A stretch of DNA of 64,000 nt from Bacteroidales bacterium (GTDB lineage: Bacteria; Bacteroidota; Bacteroidia; Bacteroidales; UBA10428): positions 1 to 64,000 of the forward strand of contig JAFGIP010000024.1 of the NCBI GenBank assembly GCA_016929525.1, in the 5' to 3' direction. Below the pieces are notes generated by a model. The model was not told where the DNA came from. It did not search any database and saw only the letters and a list, made by a program, of their open reading frames with translations. The position numbers were made by a program, and so were the translations under genes. Below, piece after piece: positions 7,838 through 17,511 of this stretch (position 1 is the first letter of the stretch; every line of letters starts with the position of its first letter).

Positions 7838-9058
7838 TCAGCTAAGCATAGCTTTAACCTGGTGTATGGTTTGACAAAGATAGTCAATCTCTTCTTTTGT
7901 ATTATACATCGACATTGATGCGCGCACAGTTCCGTCAATATTGAAATGTTGCATTACAGTTTGTGCACAGTGCGTTCCAACCCGCACAGCAATTCCAAGT
8001 TTATCGAACATCATACCGGCATCTGCCATATGTACTCCATCAATTAAAAATGAAAGGATTGATGCTTTCTCCGGGGCATTGCCGTAGATTGTTACAATAC
8101 CTGTTTCTTTAAGTTTTTTGGTGGCGTAATGCATTAGTTCGGTTTCGTATTTACCGATATTCTCCAACCCGATACTTTCAATGTAACGAAGTGCTTCTGC
8201 CATACCAATTGCTCCAATATAATTGGTTGTACCCGCTTCGAATTTAAAAGGTACCTCGTTATATGTGGTATTTTCGAAAGTTACTATATCGACCATATCA
8301 CCACCGCCCTGGTAGGGAGGTAAATTTTCAAGCCACTTTTCTTTACCGTAAAGAATCCCGATGCCGGTTGGTCCGTATGCTTTATGTCCTGAAAAAACAA
8401 GAAAATCGCAATCAAGTTCCTGCACATCAACTGAAAGGTGTTGTATCGATTGGGCTGCATCTATCATTACCGGAATACTTTGCCGGTGAGCAATTTCAAT
8501 AATATTCTTTATAGGATTTATTGTGCCTAGTGTATTGGAGATATGAATTACGGATACAAGTTTTGTTTTTTCGGTGATTAGGGTACTTAAAGATTCTGTT
8601 TGAAGAATTCCTTCATCGTTGAACGGGATTATTTTGAGTTTTGCCTTTTTTCTTTCGCATAGCATTTGCCATGGAACAATGTTAGCATGATGTTCCATCT
8701 CGGTAATAATAATCTCATCACCCTCACTTACAAATTTTTCCCCAAATGAAAATGCAAGCATATTTATTGATCCGGTGGAACCGCTGGTAAATATTATCTC
8801 TGATGATTTTTCAGCATTGATAAATTCAGCTACTTTTTTTCTGGCATCTTCATAGTCGTTGGTGGCCTGGTCGCTTAGAAAGTGAACTCCCCTGTGAATA
8901 CTGCTGTTAAGCTTTGAGTGATATTTATTGATAATTTCAATTACAGGGGATGGTTTTTGTGTGGTGGCTCCGTTATCGAAATAAATCAATTGTTTATTGT
9001 ATACCTTTTCCCCAAGAACCGGAAAATCATTCCTTATTTTATCTATATCGAAACTCAT
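7838..9058 (-). CDS. sufS: Cysteine desulfurase SufS
   Basis: A PLP-dependent, class V aminotransferase-fold enzyme that takes sulfur from L-cysteine as a persulfide. The PLP lysine is in FSGHKAYGPTG, and the catalytic Cys is in RVGTHCAQ. The open frame begins at 9085, but the internal ATG at 9058 (MSFDIDKIRNDFPVL) matches the family start. It gives 406 residues and puts the catalytic residue at Cys364, as in E. coli SufS. A 231-nt gap separates it from sufD and holds a 7-1-7 palindrome, so it may also have its own promoter. Confidence 0.95.
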   Translation of the reverse strand: MSFDIDKIRNDFPVLGEKVYNKQLIYFDNGATTQKPSPVIEIINKYHSKLNSSIHRGVHFLSDQATNDYEDARKKVAEFINAEKSSEIIFTSGSTGSINMLAFSFGEKFVSEGDEIIITEMEHHANIVPWQMLCERKKAKLKIIPFNDEGILQTESLSTLITEKTKLVSVIHISNTLGTINPIKNIIEIAHRQSIPVMIDAAQSIQHLSVDVQELDCDFLVFSGHKAYGPTGIGILYGKEKWLENLPPYQGGGDMVDIVTFENTTYNEVPFKFEAGTTNYIGAIGMAEALRYIESIGLENIGKYETELMHYATKKLKETGIVTIYGNAPEKASILSFLIDGVHMADAGMMFDKLGIAVRVGTHCAQTVMQHFNIDGTVRASMSMYNTKEEIDYLCQTIHQVKAMLS

Positions 9059-9131
9059 ATTGCAGAATACAGTGTTATAAAACAATAAAAATTATTTCAC
9101 TTCTTCAATGATCAATAAAGATATATATTTA

Positions 9132-9146
9132 ATATTCGTCGAATAT
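9132..9146. promoter_or_regulatory. Candidate operator upstream of sufS (7-1-7 inverted repeat)
   Basis: ATATTCG, T, CGAATAT is a perfect inverted repeat 73 bp before the chosen sufS start. On the minus strand a near-consensus -7 element TATCTTTA follows 12 nt downstream of it. The repeat would then lie between the -33 and -7 elements, a usual place for a repressor. The cognate regulator is unknown. Confidence 0.35.
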
Positions 9147-9289
9147 ATACATTCATTTTAATCCATTCAAGAAAGGTGAACAGGAGTACAGATTCTTTTA
9201 TAAATGATAGTAAGGTAATTTTGGATAATTCTACTAATTCTTAGCTAAGTAAACTATGTGAAATCTCATAATTTTCTCTACTCAGCATT

Positions 9290-10648
9290 TTAATTGCCCA
9301 GATGGTGCACTTTACAATTTTCGCATCTTGCCAGCTCACCTCTCAATCTTTTTTCAATCATCTCATTCATTCTTTGTCTGAGCGGATCCAGCTTAATATC
9401 GGCAATAACTTCGTCGGCAAAAGCATACATAAGCAGGTGACGTGCTTCCTGGTTACTGATACCACGAGAGCGTAAATAGAATAAAGCATTTTCATCGAGC
9501 TGGCCAACTGTGGCACCATGGCTGCACTTAACATCGTCGTTATATATTTCAAGTTGAGGTTTGGTATTCATACGCGCAGTTTTCGAAAGAAGGATGTTGT
9601 TATTTCTTTGATAAGCTTGCGTTTTAACTACAAATTTATCTACCAGGATCTTACCGTTAAATGCACCGGTTGAATTACCATCAAGTATTCCTTTGAATAG
9701 CTGATCGCTCTCACAGTGTGGTTTAGCATGATGTATATGTGTATAATTTGCCACATGCTGATCGTTGTCGCCAAAGAAAATGCCATAAGTTTTATTCAGA
9801 GCCCCTTCGCCATTGAGTTTTGCAAAGGTGTTGTTTCTTATAAGACCGCCATGAAGTGATATTGTATTAGATGAAAACCTGCTGTTGGCTTCCTGATAAA
9901 CGAATGTATTTGATATTTGTGATGAATTGCCATTTTCATTTTGCATTCTTATAACATTAAAAGAAGCATTATCACCGGTATATATCTCCGTAAGTGAATT
10001 GGTAATGAAACTTCGTGGACACAGTGTATGATCACAAATCAGTAGTGAAGCAGAAGAATCTTGCTCAATAACAAAAAGATTTCTTCGAGTTATTCTAAGG
10101 TTCTTAAATGAAAAGCCTATATTAATTATCTGGATGGGTTTATCTATTTTTATATTCTTTGGAATGTAAATGAAGATACCATCCTGAGCAAATAATGTAT
10201 TTAGTGCAGCCAAACTGTCAAGCTTTGTGTCTGCATACTTGGCGTAATGCCTGTTTACGATCTCGGGGTACTGTATTGAAGCTTTGGCAAAGCTGCTTAT
10301 GATAACTCCTTCAGGCAAACCCACCGGGTTATTTTGTTTGTAATAAAAACCGTTTAAGACCAGCACAATAAATGTGTCTAATTCTGGTATATCACATCTG
10401 AAAAGGTCATCAAGATCTACAGAGAATTTTGAAGGAGCAATTTCATAAGAATACTCTCCTTTCAGATAACTCATCAGATCGGTATACCTGTAATCTTCGT
10501 TTTTTTTACTTGGAATCCCGAGTCTTTTAAAATCTTCAAATGCCTGTTGGCGGTGTTTGTTGATAAGCTCACTGGTGTCTTCTGCAATATGCGATGCATT
10601 TTTGTTATATAGTTTAGCCAGTTCTTCCTGTAGTTCCAGAGTTGTCAT
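9290..10648 (-). CDS. sufD: Fe-S scaffold subunit SufD
   Basis: The 452-residue SufD pairs with SufB and two SufC subunits as the scaffold on which clusters are built. It shows the beta-helix core (GLIRNNTFAKLNGEGALNKTYG) and the family C-terminal region NDDVKCSHGATVGQLDENALFYLRSRGIS, with the conserved CSHGATVG. The N-terminal helical part is present. It starts 27 nt after sufC. A final CENCKVHH segment is somewhat unusual but short. Confidence 0.95.
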   Translation of the reverse strand: MTTLELQEELAKLYNKNASHIAEDTSELINKHRQQAFEDFKRLGIPSKKNEDYRYTDLMSYLKGEYSYEIAPSKFSVDLDDLFRCDIPELDTFIVLVLNGFYYKQNNPVGLPEGVIISSFAKASIQYPEIVNRHYAKYADTKLDSLAALNTLFAQDGIFIYIPKNIKIDKPIQIINIGFSFKNLRITRRNLFVIEQDSSASLLICDHTLCPRSFITNSLTEIYTGDNASFNVIRMQNENGNSSQISNTFVYQEANSRFSSNTISLHGGLIRNNTFAKLNGEGALNKTYGIFFGDNDQHVANYTHIHHAKPHCESDQLFKGILDGNSTGAFNGKILVDKFVVKTQAYQRNNNILLSKTARMNTKPQLEIYNDDVKCSHGATVGQLDENALFYLRSRGISNQEARHLLMYAFADEVIADIKLDPLRQRMNEMIEKRLRGELARCENCKVHHLGN

Positions 10649-10675
10649 AACTAATAAATTGTTTTTGGTTCTAGA

Positions 10676-11419
10676 CTATTCTTCTTTTAACCAGTCATAT
10701 CCTTTTTCTTCAAGCTCAAGAGCAAGTTCTTTACCGCTGGATTTTACAATTTTACCCCTGTAAAGAACATGTACATAGTCAGGTATAATATGTTCCAGCA
10801 ATCGCTGGTAATGAGTTATAACTATGGTAGCATTATCTTCTCTGCGTAATTTGTTAACTCCGTTTGCTACAATTCGCAGTGCATCGATATCCAACCCGCT
10901 ATCGGTTTCGTCAAGGATAGCTAGTTTCGGATCGAGCATGGCCATCTGAAAGATTTCGTTTTTCTTTTTTTCTCCTCCCGAAAAGCCCTCATTAACCGAG
11001 CGGTTTGTAAGATTTGAGGTAATCTCAACAACCTCTTTTTTTTCCCGCATCAACTTAAGAAAATCGGTGGCTGATATAGGTTGTAAATTGTTGAATTTCC
11101 TTTGTTCATTGATGGCGGTTTTCATAAAATTTACCATGGATACTCCAGGAATTTCAACCGGATACTGGAACCCTAGAAATATTCCTTTTCTGGCTCTGTC
11201 CTCAGGTGAGAGTTCCAGTAAATCTTCTCCCTCAAAAGTAACTTCTCCTTCTGTAACTTCATAAAGGTCTCTGCCGGCTAATACAGCTGCCAGGGTACTT
11301 TTCCCCGATCCATTCGGTCCCATTATGGCATGTATCTCACCAAGTTTTACTGTCAGATCAATCCCCTTGAGTATTTCTTTGCCTTCTATTGCAACGTGTA
11401 AATTTTTAATATTCAACAT
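10676..11419 (-). CDS. sufC: Fe-S assembly ATPase SufC
   Basis: This 247-residue ABC-type ATPase energises the SufBCD scaffold in the cytoplasm. Walker A is GPNGSGKST, the signature motif is FSGGEKKKNE, Walker B is KLAILDETDSGLD, and the switch His is in ITHYQRLL. The SGGEKK form and the DETDSGLD are diagnostic of SufC, unlike transport ATPases. Its position between sufB (23 nt) and sufD (27 nt) agrees. Confidence 0.97.
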   Translation of the reverse strand: MLNIKNLHVAIEGKEILKGIDLTVKLGEIHAIMGPNGSGKSTLAAVLAGRDLYEVTEGEVTFEGEDLLELSPEDRARKGIFLGFQYPVEIPGVSMVNFMKTAINEQRKFNNLQPISATDFLKLMREKKEVVEITSNLTNRSVNEGFSGGEKKKNEIFQMAMLDPKLAILDETDSGLDIDALRIVANGVNKLRREDNATIVITHYQRLLEHIIPDYVHVLYRGKIVKSSGKELALELEEKGYDWLKEE

Positions 11420-11442
11420 ATACTGATAAACGTTTAAAATGA

Positions 11443-12891
11443 TTAACCAACACTTCCTTCAAGACTTATCTGTAATAGCTTTTGTGCTTCAACAGCAAAT
11501 TCCATAGGAAGTTTATTTAATACTTCTTTTGCGTAACCATTAATAATTAAACCGATGGCGTTTTCGGTATCTATACCTCTCTGGTTACAATAAAATATCT
11601 GGTCTTCACCAATTTTTGAAGTTGTTGCTTCGTGTTCAATAATTGCAGTTTCATTATCTACTTCAATATATGGAAAGGTATGAGCACCACACATATCACC
11701 AAGAAGTAATGAATCGCACTGTGTAAAATTCCTTACGTTATGCGCATTCTTCAGCACTTTAACCAAACCACGGTAGCTATTCTGACTTTGTCCGGCTGAT
11801 ATTCCTTTGGAGATAATTGTACTACGTGAATTTTTACCAATATGTATCATCTTTGTTCCTGTATCGGCTTGCTGATGATTGTTTGTCACTGCTACCGAAT
11901 AAAATTCACCGGTGGTATTATCACCTTTAAGAATGCAGCTTGGATACTTCCATGTTATAGCGGAGCCTGTTTCAACCTGAGTCCAGGATATTTTTGAGTT
12001 ATCGCCTTTACAGATACCACGTTTTGTCACGAAATTATAAATACCTCCTTTGCCATTCTTATCTCCCGGGTACCAGTTCTGCACAGTACTGTATTTCACT
12101 TCGGCATTTTCCATGGCAACAATTTCAACTATAGCGGCATGCAATTGATTCTCATCTCGCTGAGGTGCAGTGCAACCTTCAAGGTAACTGACATAACTGT
12201 CGTCTTCTGCTACAATGAGGGTTCGTTCAAATTGTCCTGTGTTGGCAGCATTTATCCTGAAATAAGTTGAAAGTTCCATAGGACACCTCACACCCTTAGG
12301 TATATAACAGAAAGATCCGTCGCTGAAAACTGCCGAATTGAGAGCAGCAAAATAGTTATCGGTGTATGGTACAACTGAACCCATATGTTTTTGTACAAGG
12401 TCGGGATGCTCCTGAACAGCCTCACTAAATGAACAAAAAATGATTCCCAGCTCTGCTAATGTTTCGCGGAAGGTGGTCTTTACTGAAACACTATCCATGA
12501 CAGCATCCACTGCAACTCCTGTAAGTTGTTTTTGTTCTTCGAGTGGTATTCCCAACTTTTCGAATGTTGCCAACAGTTCCGGGTCAACTTCATTCAGACT
12601 TTTTAACTTGGCTTTTTGTTTTGGAGCTGCATAGTAAATTATATCCTGATAATTTATTTCAGGCAGTTTCAGATGTGACCATTCCGGCATTTTCATAGTT
12701 TGCCAGTGTCTGAATGCTTTCAGCCGAGATTCGAGTAAAAACTCAGGTTCTTTCTTTTTTGCTGAAAGCATTCGGATAATATCTTCACTAAGCCCTTTGG
12801 GTAAGGTTTCCAGTTCAATATCAGTATAGAAACCATACTTATATTCGTTCGATGTTACTTGATCCAGTATTTGATCCTGTTCTGCACTCAT
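11443..12891 (-). CDS. sufB: Fe-S scaffold subunit SufB
   Basis: SufB carries the site on which the nascent cluster forms. The protein contains [27 protein letters not shown], the beta-helix core and the family end [20 protein letters not shown] with the conserved Cys. The open frame begins at 12948, but the ATG at 12891 ([12 protein letters not shown]) fits the family start (482 residues) and leaves the inverted repeat at 12920-12942 in the untranslated leader. It is the first gene of the cluster. Confidence 0.96.
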   Translation of the reverse strand: MSAEQDQILDQVTSNEYKYGFYTDIELETLPKGLSEDIIRMLSAKKKEPEFLLESRLKAFRHWQTMKMPEWSHLKLPEINYQDIIYYAAPKQKAKLKSLNEVDPELLATFEKLGIPLEEQKQLTGVAVDAVMDSVSVKTTFRETLAELGIIFCSFSEAVQEHPDLVQKHMGSVVPYTDNYFAALNSAVFSDGSFCYIPKGVRCPMELSTYFRINAANTGQFERTLIVAEDDSYVSYLEGCTAPQRDENQLHAAIVEIVAMENAEVKYSTVQNWYPGDKNGKGGIYNFVTKRGICKGDNSKISWTQVETGSAITWKYPSCILKGDNTTGEFYSVAVTNNHQQADTGTKMIHIGKNSRSTIISKGISAGQSQNSYRGLVKVLKNAHNVRNFTQCDSLLLGDMCGAHTFPYIEVDNETAIIEHEATTSKIGEDQIFYCNQRGIDTENAIGLIINGYAKEVLNKLPMEFAVEAQKLLQISLEGSVG

Positions 12892-12919
12892 ATCACAAGG
12901 ATTTTGAAATTCTAGTGTA

Positions 12920-12942
12920 TTATTTAGAATTTTTCTAAATAA
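12920..12942. promoter_or_regulatory. Fur/PerR-like operator in front of sufB
   Basis: Perfect 10-bp arms TTATTTAGAA (12920-12929) and TTCTAAATAA (12933-12942) flank a 3-nt spacer. The central 15 nt match the PerR-type pattern TTAGAATNATTCTAA at all but one fixed position. It lies just downstream of the -7 element at 12946-12953, so it would cover the transcription start. A similar sequence precedes the Mn-type superoxide dismutase gene at 40150-40171. The regulator (Fur, PerR or another family) is inferred from motif shape. Confidence 0.6.
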
Positions 12943-12945
12943 GAA

Positions 12946-12974
12946 CAAAGATACAAAAACTAAATAAATCCCAA
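12946..12974 (-). promoter_or_regulatory. Promoter of the suf operon, Bacteroidota type
   Basis: Reading the minus strand, TTG (12974-12972), 18 nt, then TATCTTTG (12953-12946), which fits the TAnnTTTG -7 consensus. The start of transcription should fall about 12939-12940, inside the inverted repeat. This gives a leader of about 50 nt before sufB. Confidence 0.65.
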
Positions 12975-13092
12975 TGAAAACAAAAGAATTTTGGAGTGAA
13001 GTTCATGGCGGTTAATTTAATGTTCAGTTCAGACATAGGAATAAGGTTAATTAATACCTTTGGAACGAAAAAATAAAACAGATTTAACAACA

Positions 13093-14136
13093 ATGGCAGA
13101 AAAGAAGAAAAATAATGAAATAAGCCAAATGGGTGAGTTTGGATTGATAAGATTACTTACTGAAAAAATAAAGATAAAAAACAGATCTACGCTTTGTGGG
13201 GTGGGTGATGATGCTGCAATTATGGATACCGGAAAAAACAGGACTGTTGTAACTACAGATTTATTAACTGAGGGCATTCATTTCGATTTGATTTACACGC
13301 CATTAAAGCATTTAGGTTACAAAGCTGTTATTGTTAATCTTTCTGACATATATGCGATGAACGCAATACCGTCACAGATATTAGTTTCCATTGCAATATC
13401 TTCAAAACTTACTACTGAGATGGTAGAGGAGTTATATGAGGGGATACATTTGGCCTGCGAACTTTATAAAGTTGATATGGTAGGTGGTGATATATCCAGC
13501 TCACTTACTGGTCTTACAATTTCAGTTACAGCAATTGGTGAGGCTCCAGATAATATGATAGTTTACAGGAAAGGAGCAAAGGTAAATGACCTTATTTGTG
13601 TTTCGGGTGACCTGGGAGGTTCATATATGGGATTGCAATTACTTGAACGTGAAAAACAGATTTTTGGCAAAGGAGGAAGTCAGCCCGATTTAGCGGGTTA
13701 TGATTATATACTGGAAAGACAATTAAAACCGGAGGCAAGAAGGGATATAATCAATCTTCTTGCTGAAAGACAGATAAAACCTACCTCTATGATAGATATT
13801 TCAGACGGATTATCTTCGGAGATACTTCATTTATGTGATGCTTCAGAAACCGGTTGTAATATATTTGCTGATAAAATTCCTGTAGCACATGAAACTCGAA
13901 AAGCTGCAGAAGAAATGGGGATGGAACCGGTTACAATTGCTCTGAATGGTGGCGAAGATTATGAGCTCCTATTCACTGTTTCACTCGATCATTTTGATTT
14001 AATCTCTGCAATGCCCGGGATAAGCATAATTGGCCATATGGCGTCAGCTGATAGTGGTATAAACTTAATAATGCCTGATGGCAGTTCAGCAGAAATTATG
14101 TCGATGGGATGGAATAGCCTCCGGGGCAGGAAATAG
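13093..14136 (+). CDS. thiL: Thiamine-monophosphate kinase ThiL
   Basis: ThiL phosphorylates thiamine monophosphate to the diphosphate cofactor. The protein has the AIR-synthase-like fold with GVGDDAAI near the start, TTDLLTEGIHFDL (metal and substrate binding), VNLSDIYAMNAIP, GGDISSS, and MIDISDGLSSEI plus NGGEDYELLF at the end, all ThiL hallmarks. ATG 13093 (MAEKKKNNE) is preferred to 13060. It is divergent from sufB and convergent with lpxA (12 nt between stops), and no other thi gene is adjacent. Confidence 0.93.
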   Translation: MAEKKKNNEISQMGEFGLIRLLTEKIKIKNRSTLCGVGDDAAIMDTGKNRTVVTTDLLTEGIHFDLIYTPLKHLGYKAVIVNLSDIYAMNAIPSQILVSIAISSKLTTEMVEELYEGIHLACELYKVDMVGGDISSSLTGLTISVTAIGEAPDNMIVYRKGAKVNDLICVSGDLGGSYMGLQLLEREKQIFGKGGSQPDLAGYDYILERQLKPEARRDIINLLAERQIKPTSMIDISDGLSSEILHLCDASETGCNIFADKIPVAHETRKAAEEMGMEPVTIALNGGEDYELLFTVSLDHFDLISAMPGISIIGHMASADSGINLIMPDGSSAEIMSMGWNSLRGRK

Positions 14137-14156
14137 TGCTAACGAATACTATTTTT
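14131..14156. terminator. Possible terminator shared by thiL and lpxA
   Basis: AAATAGT (14131-14137) and ACTATTT (14148-14154) form a 7-bp stem with a 10-nt loop followed by T. It overlaps the ends of both convergent genes. The stem is AT-rich and therefore weak. Confidence 0.35.
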
Positions 14157-14937
14157 CGTCGTCGAAATAACCTTTTATAATACCTCTTTTTGAATTTCTC
14201 ACGAAAAGAATTATTTCGTCACGTTCATCTGTCGCTGGTAAGTTTGCTTCTATAAACTCTACAGAGTCAGAGATATTTAACCCGCGTTGATATATGATCC
14301 GGTAAATTTCCTGGATTTCATAAATTGCTTCGTTTTTAAAATTACGACGACGAAGACCAATAGAATTTATTCCGGTATATGATAATGGCTCTCTGCCTGC
14401 AAGAACGTAAGGGGGTACATCCTTACCAACTTTACCGGTTGCCTGAACAAATGCATGCTTACCAATTCGGACAAACTGATGAACAACTGAATACGGACTT
14501 ACTATTGCAAAATCATCAACTTCAACTTCACCAGCCAAACCAGCGTGACTGCCAATAATACAGTGATCACCAAGTATACAGTCGTGAGCTATGTGTGCAT
14601 ATGATTGTAATAAACAATCCTTTCCCACCTTGGTCATCCCTTTTGCTTTTGTACCTCTGTTCAGTGTAACAAACTCTCTTATAGTGGTATTATCACCTAC
14701 TTCAGCTGTTGTATTTTCACCGGCGAATTTCAAATCCTGGGGAATAGCTGAGATTACTGCACCCGGAAAAATTTTACAATTTTTACCAATACGTGCTCCG
14801 TCCATTATAGTAACATTTGGACCTATCCAGGTTCCCTCTCCGATTTCAACATTGCCATAAATAGTTGTAAAAGGTTCTACTATTACATTTTTAGCTATTT
14901 GTGCATCAGGACTTATATAAGATAATGAATTTTTCAT
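14149..14937 (-). CDS. lpxA: Acyl-ACP--UDP-N-acetylglucosamine O-acyltransferase LpxA
   Basis: LpxA performs the first acylation of lipid A synthesis. The 262 residues are mostly left-handed beta-helix hexapeptide repeats, with the catalytic His region SYAHIAHDCILGDHC and the tail GINSIGLRRRNF typical of LpxA. It is the last gene of the HD-lpxD-lpxC/fabZ-lpxA block, 23 nt after lpxC-fabZ. Confidence 0.95.
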   Translation of the reverse strand: MKNSLSYISPDAQIAKNVIVEPFTTIYGNVEIGEGTWIGPNVTIMDGARIGKNCKIFPGAVISAIPQDLKFAGENTTAEVGDNTTIREFVTLNRGTKAKGMTKVGKDCLLQSYAHIAHDCILGDHCIIGSHAGLAGEVEVDDFAIVSPYSVVHQFVRIGKHAFVQATGKVGKDVPPYVLAGREPLSYTGINSIGLRRRNFKNEAIYEIQEIYRIIYQRGLNISDSVEFIEANLPATDERDEIILFVRNSKRGIIKGYFDDEK

Positions 14938-14960
14938 TCCTTTGTTTTTATGAGTATACC

Positions 14961-16364
14961 TTAATTTGGTTGAGGTTTTTTAGCCAGCTGGGCCATGAAA
15001 TTCCCTTCAACTACGAGCGTATCACCTACAAAAACTTCACCATGTGTTAAAGCTATACCGTGTTTTACTTCATTGAGAAGTACCATTCTGATATTAAGGC
15101 TGTCCCCAGGTACTACTTTCCTTTTAAATTTAATATTTTCAATTTTAAGGAAATAAAGAACATAATTTATCGGATCCGGAACACTGCTGAGTAATAAAAT
15201 CCCACCTACCTGTGCCATCGATTCTATCTGAAGTACGCCTGGCATAATTGGTTCTTTCGGGTAGTGTCCGGTAAAATAAGCTTCATTCATGGTAACATTC
15301 TTAATACCACAAATTACTTTTTTATCCATGTATGTAATTTTATCAACCAGTAAAAAGGGGGGTCTGTGTGGAAGTATTTCTTTGATCTGGTTAATATCAT
15401 ACACAGGAGGAATGTTAGCATCGTAATGAGGAGCCTTAGACTTTGAATTCTCTTTTTTAATTGCTTTACGAATAATTTTTGCCAGCTCAGTATTAGCATG
15501 ATGACCTGGTTTTCTTGCAATAATTTTTGCATTTATAGGCATTCCGATCAATGATAAATCACCAATAATATCCAACAATTTATGCCGTGCTGGTTCGTTC
15601 TGATAAGTTAGCTCCGTATTGTTTAAATATCCTTCAGGCAATATTTCTACCTTAGGTTTATTGAAAAGTTCAGCCAGTTTATCCAGCTGTTCTTTGTTCA
15701 TATGTTTTTCTACTATCACAAGGGCATTATCAAGGTCGCCTCCCTGAATCAGATTATTTTTAAACAAGGCTTCTACTTCGTGCAAAAAAACAAATGTTTT
15801 ACAAGATGCTATCTGATCCTTGAAATCGCTAATATCTTTTAAAGATGCATATTGATTACCCAGGACTTTTGAATTAAAATCCACATGAACATCGATACTG
15901 AATTTATTATCGGGATAGGCAACGATCTCAACATCATTTTTCTCATCGCGATAAACAATTTTTTCTTTGAGGTTATAATAAACTCTTTCTTCCTGCTGTT
16001 TCTTTATTCCTGCTTTGCTCAGAGCCTCCATGTAAAACCTGGAACTTCCGTCCATAATGGGAACTTCAGGACTATTTAATTCAATAATTACATTGTCAAT
16101 CCCTGAACCCAACAAAGCTGCACAAACATGCTCTATAGTCATTACTTCTGCACCATTTTCCCTGATAGTTGTACCACGGGCTGTACTTACAACATTTTCA
16201 GCAAGTGCGCGAATTACAGGCTGGTTTTCCAGATCGACACGTTTGAACTGGTATCCGGAATTTGGCTCTGCAGCTTTAAAAGTGATTAATACTTCTTTTC
16301 CGCTATGAAGTCCCTTTCCTTGTAGACTAATCTCTTTAGAAATGGTTTTTTGCTTCTCTGCCAT
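14961..16364 (-). CDS. lpxC-fabZ: Bifunctional LpxC deacetylase / FabZ dehydratase
   Basis: The N-terminal part (about 1-310) is the zinc-dependent UDP-3-O-acyl-GlcNAc deacetylase LpxC, with the zinc His in TIEHVCAALLGSGIDN and His and Asp in RHKLLDIIGDLSLIG. The C-terminal part (about 320-467) is 3-hydroxyacyl-ACP dehydratase FabZ, with LPHRPPFLLVD and GHYPKEPIMPGVLQIES. This fusion is characteristic of Bacteroidota. It couples lipid A commitment to supply of fatty-acid chains. The open frame starts at 16385; ATG 16364 (MAEKQKTISKEI) matches the family better. Confidence 0.95.
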   Translation of the reverse strand: MAEKQKTISKEISLQGKGLHSGKEVLITFKAAEPNSGYQFKRVDLENQPVIRALAENVVSTARGTTIRENGAEVMTIEHVCAALLGSGIDNVIIELNSPEVPIMDGSSRFYMEALSKAGIKKQQEERVYYNLKEKIVYRDEKNDVEIVAYPDNKFSIDVHVDFNSKVLGNQYASLKDISDFKDQIASCKTFVFLHEVEALFKNNLIQGGDLDNALVIVEKHMNKEQLDKLAELFNKPKVEILPEGYLNNTELTYQNEPARHKLLDIIGDLSLIGMPINAKIIARKPGHHANTELAKIIRKAIKKENSKSKAPHYDANIPPVYDINQIKEILPHRPPFLLVDKITYMDKKVICGIKNVTMNEAYFTGHYPKEPIMPGVLQIESMAQVGGILLLSSVPDPINYVLYFLKIENIKFKRKVVPGDSLNIRMVLLNEVKHGIALTHGEVFVGDTLVVEGNFMAQLAKKPQPN

Positions 16365-16429
16365 AGGTATTTCCAATGAAATCAAAAATGCGTGCGCAAG
16401 ATATAAAAATCTTCTTAAATGGTTTTAAG

Positions 16430-17476
16430 TTATTCTTTGTTACTGCCATCTTGTAATTCCTTCAGCTGTTTTTCAAGCTGGTTGATATTTGAGTAGATTT
16501 CCGGTAGTTTTCTGTATACTGCAATAGATTTTCTGGCATCTCGAATATCAATTGCGGGCGATCCCAGAATTATTTCACCTTCATTTTTAACATCACCAAC
16601 TACTCCCGACTGAGCTGCTATTGTAGTTTTATTTGCAATGTTAATATGACCCACAAATCCTACCTGGCCTGCTATTATACACTGTTCACCAATTTTTGTG
16701 GAACCGGAAATACCTGCTTGTGAGGCAATCCCAGTATTTTTGCCAATTTCAACATTATGTGCTACCTGAATTAAGTTATCCAGTTTTGCACCTTTACGAA
16801 TTATTGTTGATCCAATTGTAGCTCTGTCGATAGAAACATTCGATCCAATTTCAACATCATCCTCAATAATCACATTTCCAATTTGCGGTATTTTCTGAAA
16901 TTTACCTTTTTCTGTAGCGAAGCCAAATCCATCTGAACCAATTATAGTTCCTCCATGAATTATACAATTATTACCAATTTTACATTCTTTATACACTTTA
17001 ACACCGGGATATAAGATAGTATTATCTCCAACAGTCACGTTATCACCAAGGTATACATGAGGATAAATTAAGGTACTTTTCCCTATTTTCACATTACCGC
17101 CCAGATATGCAAATGCCCCGATATAGCAGTCTTCTCCAATGGTTGCATTATCATTTATAAAAGCCTGAGGTTCGACACCTCTCTTTTTTGGGAGAGAACT
17201 GGTATATAAATTAAGCAACGAAGCAAATGCCTGATATGCATCACTTACACGTATCAGGGTGGCTTTTACTTCACCCTCAAGCTTCAGATCATTGTTTACC
17301 AGCACTATAGAAGCCTCTGTAGTATAAAGGTATTTGTTATATTTTGGATTGGCCAAAAAAGCCAGAGTGCCTTTCTTACCTTCTTCAATACGTGAAATGT
17401 CTGTAACTTTTTCTTCGGGATTACCCTCTATAGTTCCTTTTAGAAAATCGGAAATGATTTTTGCGGTGAATTCCAT
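16430..17476 (-). CDS. lpxD: UDP-3-O-acylglucosamine N-acyltransferase LpxD
   Basis: LpxD adds the second acyl chain in lipid A synthesis. Residues 1-100 form the uridine-binding domain ([16 protein letters not shown]). About 105-320 are hexapeptide repeats, with [16 protein letters not shown] and [23 protein letters not shown] carrying the conserved His. A C-terminal helix ([15 protein letters not shown]) follows. It sits between the HD hydrolase and lpxC-fabZ in one minus-strand block. Confidence 0.95.
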   Translation of the reverse strand: MEFTAKIISDFLKGTIEGNPEEKVTDISRIEEGKKGTLAFLANPKYNKYLYTTEASIVLVNNDLKLEGEVKATLIRVSDAYQAFASLLNLYTSSLPKKRGVEPQAFINDNATIGEDCYIGAFAYLGGNVKIGKSTLIYPHVYLGDNVTVGDNTILYPGVKVYKECKIGNNCIIHGGTIIGSDGFGFATEKGKFQKIPQIGNVIIEDDVEIGSNVSIDRATIGSTIIRKGAKLDNLIQVAHNVEIGKNTGIASQAGISGSTKIGEQCIIAGQVGFVGHINIANKTTIAAQSGVVGDVKNEGEIILGSPAIDIRDARKSIAVYRKLPEIYSNINQLEKQLKELQDGSNKE

Positions 17477-17511
17477 ATTTAAAATTTTGTGTCAAAAGTA
17501 GAGAATAATAT

